NCBI GenBank assembly: GCA_947623615.1
Contig: CANQHH010000040.1
Span: 1-9,501 of the forward strand
Length of the DNA: 9,501 nucleotides
From: an uncultured Clostridia bacterium
GTDB lineage: Bacteria; Bacillota; Clostridia; TANB77; CAG-508
Direction of reading: 5' to 3'
Shown here: in pieces, positions 7,275-9,501 of the stretch
How the letters are laid out: every line of letters begins with the position of its first letter
Position numbering within the stretch: position 1 is the stretch's first letter
Notes under the pieces: model-generated
The model's database searches: none
What the model saw: the letters and a program-made list of their open reading frames with translations, nothing else
What the model was told of the DNA's origin: nothing
Position numbers and translations under genes: made by a program

Positions 7275-7397
7275 CTAACAATAGTCTGCATTTTGGATAT
7301 ACTTAATAAAGGCTTTTTTGCCTTCTGTTGTTTTTTTATTTTCTTCTCTAAATACTGTTCTCTCTCCTATAGCTTCAACGTTTTCATCCTTTGTCAT
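7275..7397 (-). CDS. 40-aa small protein near the right end of the element
   Basis: ATG at 7397 follows GAGAGGT with 8 nt spacing and ends at TAG 7277-7275. A good sigma-A-type promoter lies 40-68 nt upstream, which makes expression likely. The protein is hydrophilic (MTKDENVEAIGERTVFREEN, then KKTTEGKKAFIKYIQ) and ends in Cys. No domain is recognised and there is no membrane segment. It is the gene nearest the right attachment site, about 150 bp away. Small genes in that place can be directionality factors or regulators in other elements, but nothing in the residues shows it. Confidence 0.6.
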   Translation of the reverse strand: MTKDENVEAIGERTVFREENKKTTEGKKAFIKYIQNADYC

Positions 7398-7436
7398 TTT
7401 TATTTACCTCTCTTTTGTACCAAACTACATAACATA

Positions 7437-7465
7437 TTTATATCATACTTTCTCTATTTTTACAA
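7437..7465 (-). promoter_or_regulatory. Sigma-A-type extended -10 promoter for the 40-aa ORF
   Basis: On the minus strand the -35 is TTGTAA (7465-7460), the spacer is exactly 17 nt and the -10 is TATAAA (7442-7437), with TG one base upstream of the -10 (extended -10). The TGA inside it also ends the yabG 5' frame that has run into the element. Transcription would enter the element away from the att site. Confidence 0.7.
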
Positions 7466-7853
7466 CATAAATTTTCTTTTGTAATATAATTGTAATATTG
7501 GTAGCTTTAAATGTCCTATAATTTAATGATTTTAGGTTACTTAAATGAGTATCTCCATCTAAATGTAATATCTTTCCAGTATAAATTATTTTATTGCTTC
7601 TTCTAAGTAGCTCCCCTTTTTCTATTTTTTCTTTAAATCTTTTTTCTTGTATTTTTCTATTTTCTTCTATTTTTATTTTTTCTATTAATTCTAAATCACT
7701 TACATCACTATCTGCTTGTATTCTAATATCTAATCCTTTTAATATAGCAATTCCCTCACCATTTTTTAGCTTTATTATTTTATCAACTACAAATAATATA
7801 TCCTTATTATACTATTTTCTACCTACTATATCTCCCTTTTTTATCTTATCCAT
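7443..7853 (-). pseudogene. yabG: YabG sporulation protease, 5' segment of the split gene
   Basis: ATG at 7853 follows GAGGTG, and the frame encodes the YabG N-terminal region: MDKIKKGDIVGRK, a stop, then YNKDILFVVDKI, AILKGLDIRIQADS, a charged helix and YTGKILHLDGD. These match the family N-terminus, where KGDIVxRKSY and LKGxxxRIxADS-type motifs precede the LHxDGD junction. Real yabG sequence ends at the att core (7560-7550, codons 99-101). Beyond it 35 foreign codons run to TGA at 7443. Joined to 1934-2453 it gives 270 codons, close to Bacillus YabG (about 290 aa). Codon 14 is TAG (7814-7812), one base from a Tyr or Ser codon; family members commonly have Ser there. No start codon lies downstream in frame, so this stop is either inactivating or a base-call error. 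Confidence 0.9.
7550..7560 (-). other. Attachment core at the cargo end of the element
   Basis: This is the second copy of AGATGGAGATA on the minus strand, preceded by yabG codons KILHL and followed by element DNA (CTCATTTAAGTAACC). It is identical to 2443-2453. The element-side arm 7534-7548 is an inverted match to 2462-2476. Confidence 0.88.
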
Positions 7854-7882
7854 ATCTTTCACCTCATATTTAACAACTAGGT

Positions 7883-7891
7883 TACTATATG
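7883..7891 (-). promoter_or_regulatory. Sporulation sigma (E/K) -10 candidate for yabG
   Basis: CATATAGTA on the minus strand fits the sigma-K -10 (CATAnnnTA) exactly and the sigma-E -10 (CATACAnT) except one base. It lies 29 nt upstream of the yabG ATG, a suitable leader length. The AC upstream is 14 nt away, short for sigma-K, so the -35 is unclear. B. subtilis yabG is sigma-K dependent. The promoter lies outside the element and is kept after excision. Confidence 0.45.
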
Positions 7892-7999
7892 ATATGTCGA
7901 ATTTTGTAAATACGTGACTAATAAATAAATAGTTCTATTATTTTTTTCTCAGAATACAATTGTAAAAAAACACATCGTATATACAAGGGGGTTTTTTAG

Positions 8000-8278
8000 T
8001 TGAAAAAAATGTATATAGAAGAACGTGCAGTCTGTTTAGCACATTATATTATAGATAATAAAGATACTGTTAGAGGTGCTGCTAAGAAATTTGGTGTAAG
8101 TAAAAGCACAGTACATAAAGATGTTTCTGAACGTTTACTAAAAATAAATCCTGGGCTTGCAGCTGAAGTTCGTGAGATTCTAAACGAAAATAAAGCAGAA
8201 CGTCATATACGAGGAGGGCTTGCAACAAAATTAAAATATAATCACAATATTTCAAAAGATGACAATATAGCAATGTAA
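8000..8278 (+). CDS. spoIIID: Sporulation transcription regulator SpoIIID
   Basis: This 92-aa protein matches SpoIIID across its length: YIEERAVCLAHYII, a helix-turn-helix (about 21-46; FGVSKSTVHKDVSERL), then INPGLAAEVREIL and the C-terminal HIRGGLATKLKY, whose basic residues contact DNA in the B. subtilis protein. SpoIIID acts in the mother cell under sigma-E, switching genes on or off. In B. subtilis it activates sigK and the skin recombinase gene spoIVCA. I choose TTG at 8000, because AAGGGGG (7985-7991) lies 8 nt upstream; ATG 8009 would be 17 nt away. It is divergent from the split yabG, with 146 nt between them. It ends in a bidirectional terminator shared with the PAP2 gene. Confidence 0.95.
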   Translation: MKKMYIEERAVCLAHYIIDNKDTVRGAAKKFGVSKSTVHKDVSERLLKINPGLAAEVREILNENKAERHIRGGLATKLKYNHNISKDDNIAM

Positions 8279-8340
8279 TATTTACAAATATAATACAAGT
8301 TGATGAGTAACATAATATGTACCATTTCGTGTACATCTCA

Positions 8341-8375
8341 AGAAAAAATGGGAGAATTTCTCTCCCATTTTTCTT
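8341..8375. terminator. Bidirectional terminator between spoIIID and the PAP2 gene
   Basis: A 12-bp stem AAAAATGGGAGA/TCTCCCATTTTT (8344-8355 and 8361-8372) with a 5-nt loop has T runs on either strand. It ends spoIIID on the plus strand and the PAP2 gene on the minus strand, overlapping the latter's stop codon. Confidence 0.88.
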
Positions 8376-8994
8376 ATAATATTCGCATATTTATAAGTAA
8401 GATTAGATATGCTATTGACATGCAAAATCCTGCAATAACATCACTTGTATAATGTACTCCTAAATAAATTCTACTTATACATATTAAAAATATTAGAACT
8501 CCTAATAACGCACACAATATTCGTTTTGTTTTTACATCTTTTACATTTTTATAAATCATATAAATTAAATATCCATAAAATGCCGTACTTATCATAGAAT
8601 GTCCAGACGGAAAACTAAAGCCTGTTTCGTCTATAATCCTTAGTTCATTTGGTCTGGGTCTTAAAAATATATTTTTTAATATGAAATTTAGCGCAGCCAC
8701 AAGAAATAAATTAAGTGGTATTGCTATTTTATGTTTTCTATCTTTAACTACAATAACTCCTATAATCGTTATAATACATAAAAATATAGGACTTGCCAAT
8801 TTTGTTATTATTTTGAAAAAACCAGTTAAAATATCATTCCTATGATTTACCATAAAACCATATACTACACTATCGAATATTATCTTTTCATTAGCTAATA
8901 CATTTTCAGCTAAAATTACAAATACGCAAATTACTATTGCGAGTACAATCCATCTTCTGTTTATTAAAACATCTTCCTTCATTTTATTTACCAT
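8374..8994 (-). CDS. PAP2-family membrane phosphatase
   Basis: This 206-aa integral membrane protein has all three PAP2 phosphatase motifs: K107...R114P (KNIFLRPRP), PSGH at 129-132 (FPSGHSM), and SR 174-175 with HYTSD (His181, Asp185). Hydrophobic segments lie at about 15-33, 60-83, 92-106, 135-147, 160-176 and 186-205. Members remove phosphate from lipids such as undecaprenyl pyrophosphate or phosphatidic acid at the membrane; the substrate here cannot be told. ATG 8994 is 3 nt after the fabI stop codon, so the two genes are probably co-transcribed. The Shine-Dalgarno is weak (GGGAAT within the fabI end), and Met5 is a possible alternative start. The gene ends directly in the shared terminator. 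Confidence 0.9.
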   Translation of the reverse strand: MVNKMKEDVLINRRWIVLAIVICVFVILAENVLANEKIIFDSVVYGFMVNHRNDILTGFFKIITKLASPIFLCIITIIGVIVVKDRKHKIAIPLNLFLVAALNFILKNIFLRPRPNELRIIDETGFSFPSGHSMISTAFYGYLIYMIYKNVKDVKTKRILCALLGVLIFLICISRIYLGVHYTSDVIAGFCMSIAYLILLINMRIL

Positions 8995-8997
8995 ATT

Positions 8998-9501
8998 TTA
9001 AATTCCCATTATATTATATCCATTATCAGCATAAATTACCTGACCTGTAATACTGCTAGACATATTACTAAATAAAAATGCTACTACGTCTCCTACTTCT
9101 CTAGTTGTTACATTTCTTTTTAATGGTGCTTTTTCTTCAACTATATCTAACATGCTTCCAAAATCTTTGATTCCTTTGGCAGATAAAGTTTTTATTGGTC
9201 CTGCAGAAACAGCATTTACACGTATATTTTTCTTTCCTAAATTGTCTGCTAAATATCTTACACTACATTCAAGCGCTGCTTTAGCTACACCCATAACATT
9301 GTATCCTGCAAGTACTTTTGTTGATCCGTAATATGTTAATGACACTAAACTTGCACCATCATTTAGCATTTCTAACTCATTTGCAATTCTACTAACAGCC
9401 ACAAAAGAATATGCACTAACATCATTTGCATGACAATACCCTTCTCTACTTGTATTTATGAAGTCATTTCTTAAATCTTCTGTATTTGCATGAGCAATAC
9501 T
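8998..9501 (-). CDS. fabI: Enoyl-ACP reductase FabI (5' part off window)
   Basis: The frame is open from the right edge and covers the C-terminal 167 residues of an NADH-dependent enoyl-ACP reductase, the last step of the fatty acid elongation cycle. It starts at SIAHA. FabI marks are YSFVAVSR, LTYYGSTKVLAGYNVMG (the second Tyr and, seven residues later, Lys in VAKAALE form the Tyr-x6-Lys catalytic pair), RYLADNLGKKNIRVNAVSAG, PIKTLSAKGI and the end VAFLFSNMSSSITGQVIYAD with NGYNIMGI. This pattern separates FabI from the similar FabG ketoreductases, whose pair is Tyr-x3-Lys. About 90 N-terminal residues with the Rossmann nucleotide site lie outside. The GTG at 9402 is internal, not a start. 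The PAP2 gene follows after 3 nt. Confidence 0.94.
   Translation of the reverse strand, partial: SIAHANTEDLRNDFINTSREGYCHANDVSAYSFVAVSRIANELEMLNDGASLVSLTYYGSTKVLAGYNVMGVAKAALECSVRYLADNLGKKNIRVNAVSAGPIKTLSAKGIKDFGSMLDIVEEKAPLKRNVTTREVGDVVAFLFSNMSSSITGQVIYADNGYNIMGI

Larger units (their letters stand above)
2443..7560 (-). mobile_element. 5.1-kb serine-recombinase intervening element within yabG
   Basis: The interval is bounded by identical 11-bp sequences (2443-2453 and 7550-7560), each lying in a half of yabG. Core-to-core distance is 5,107 bp. Removing one unit joins codon 98 to codon 99 in frame and recreates the family motif KILHLDGD followed by RRYSEKS. It carries two large serine recombinases, a 45-aa and a 40-aa ORF, a frameshifted pilin-like gene and a palindromic GC-rich element. 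All genes face the same way as yabG. No structural phage, conjugation or replication genes are visible, so it is too small to be a complete prophage. It resembles sporulation intervening elements such as skin (sigK) and the SP-beta junction in spsM, but is far smaller. The boundaries are read directly; developmental excision is inferred. Confidence 0.9.

Noticed and set aside
7594..7917. Plus-strand 107-codon frame with a Ser/Phe-rich translation
   Set aside because: The minus strand carries recognisable YabG N-terminal motifs, so this is its antisense shadow despite the TAG in the real gene.
8082..8336. Minus-strand 84-codon frame over spoIIID
   Set aside because: It is antisense to a full-length SpoIIID.
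1..9501. CRISPR array, IS transposase, phage structural or conjugation genes
   Set aside because: There are no regularly spaced 25-40 bp repeats and no such protein families on either strand; the recombinases are the only mobility genes.

Overview
The window is AT-rich DNA from a spore-forming member of the Clostridia (Firmicutes). This rests on low GC, strong Shine-Dalgarno sequences, and three sporulation families: SpoIIID, YabG, and a SPOCS-domain SipL-like protein beside Veg. The order yabG-veg-sipL matches, from memory, Clostridioides difficile CD3569-CD3568-CD3567. No species can be named from the sequence alone.

The main discovery is that yabG, the sporulation protease gene, is split by a 5.1-kb insertion. 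Its 5' part lies at 7853-7550 and its 3' part at 2453-1934, both on the minus strand. An identical 11-bp sequence (AGATGGAGATA) sits at both junctions. Joining the parts at that sequence gives one in-frame YabG of 270 codons, with the break in the DGD motif at codons 99-101. The catalytic-type His150 and Cys196 then lie in the 3' part. The element has the form of a compact, skin-like intervening element in a mother-cell gene. One in-frame TAG at codon 14 would still block the restored gene unless it is a sequencing error.

Layout, left to right: sipL-like gene (minus, cut by the left edge); terminator; veg with a near-consensus sigma-A promoter; an 11-bp-phased TGTAAC repeat; yabG 3' part and first att copy. 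Inside the element, all minus strand in reading order from the right: a 40-aa ORF with its own sigma-A-type promoter, a GC-rich palindromic element, a frameshifted pilin-like MBG cargo gene, a terminator, a 45-aa ORF, and two intact tandem large serine recombinases. The stop codon of the second recombinase lies within an arm of the attachment site. Right of the element come the second att copy, the yabG 5' part with a sporulation-type -10, spoIIID (plus strand, divergent), a shared bidirectional terminator, a PAP2 phosphatase gene and fabI (cut by the right edge).

How it may work (inference): the recombinase pair would excise a 5,107-bp circle in the mother cell. This would rebuild yabG beside spoIIID, whose B. 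subtilis homologue activates the skin recombinase gene. The circle junction carries inverted arms (AGGTnnnTTAAATGA) centred on a GA dinucleotide inside the shared core, as expected for a serine-integrase attP.
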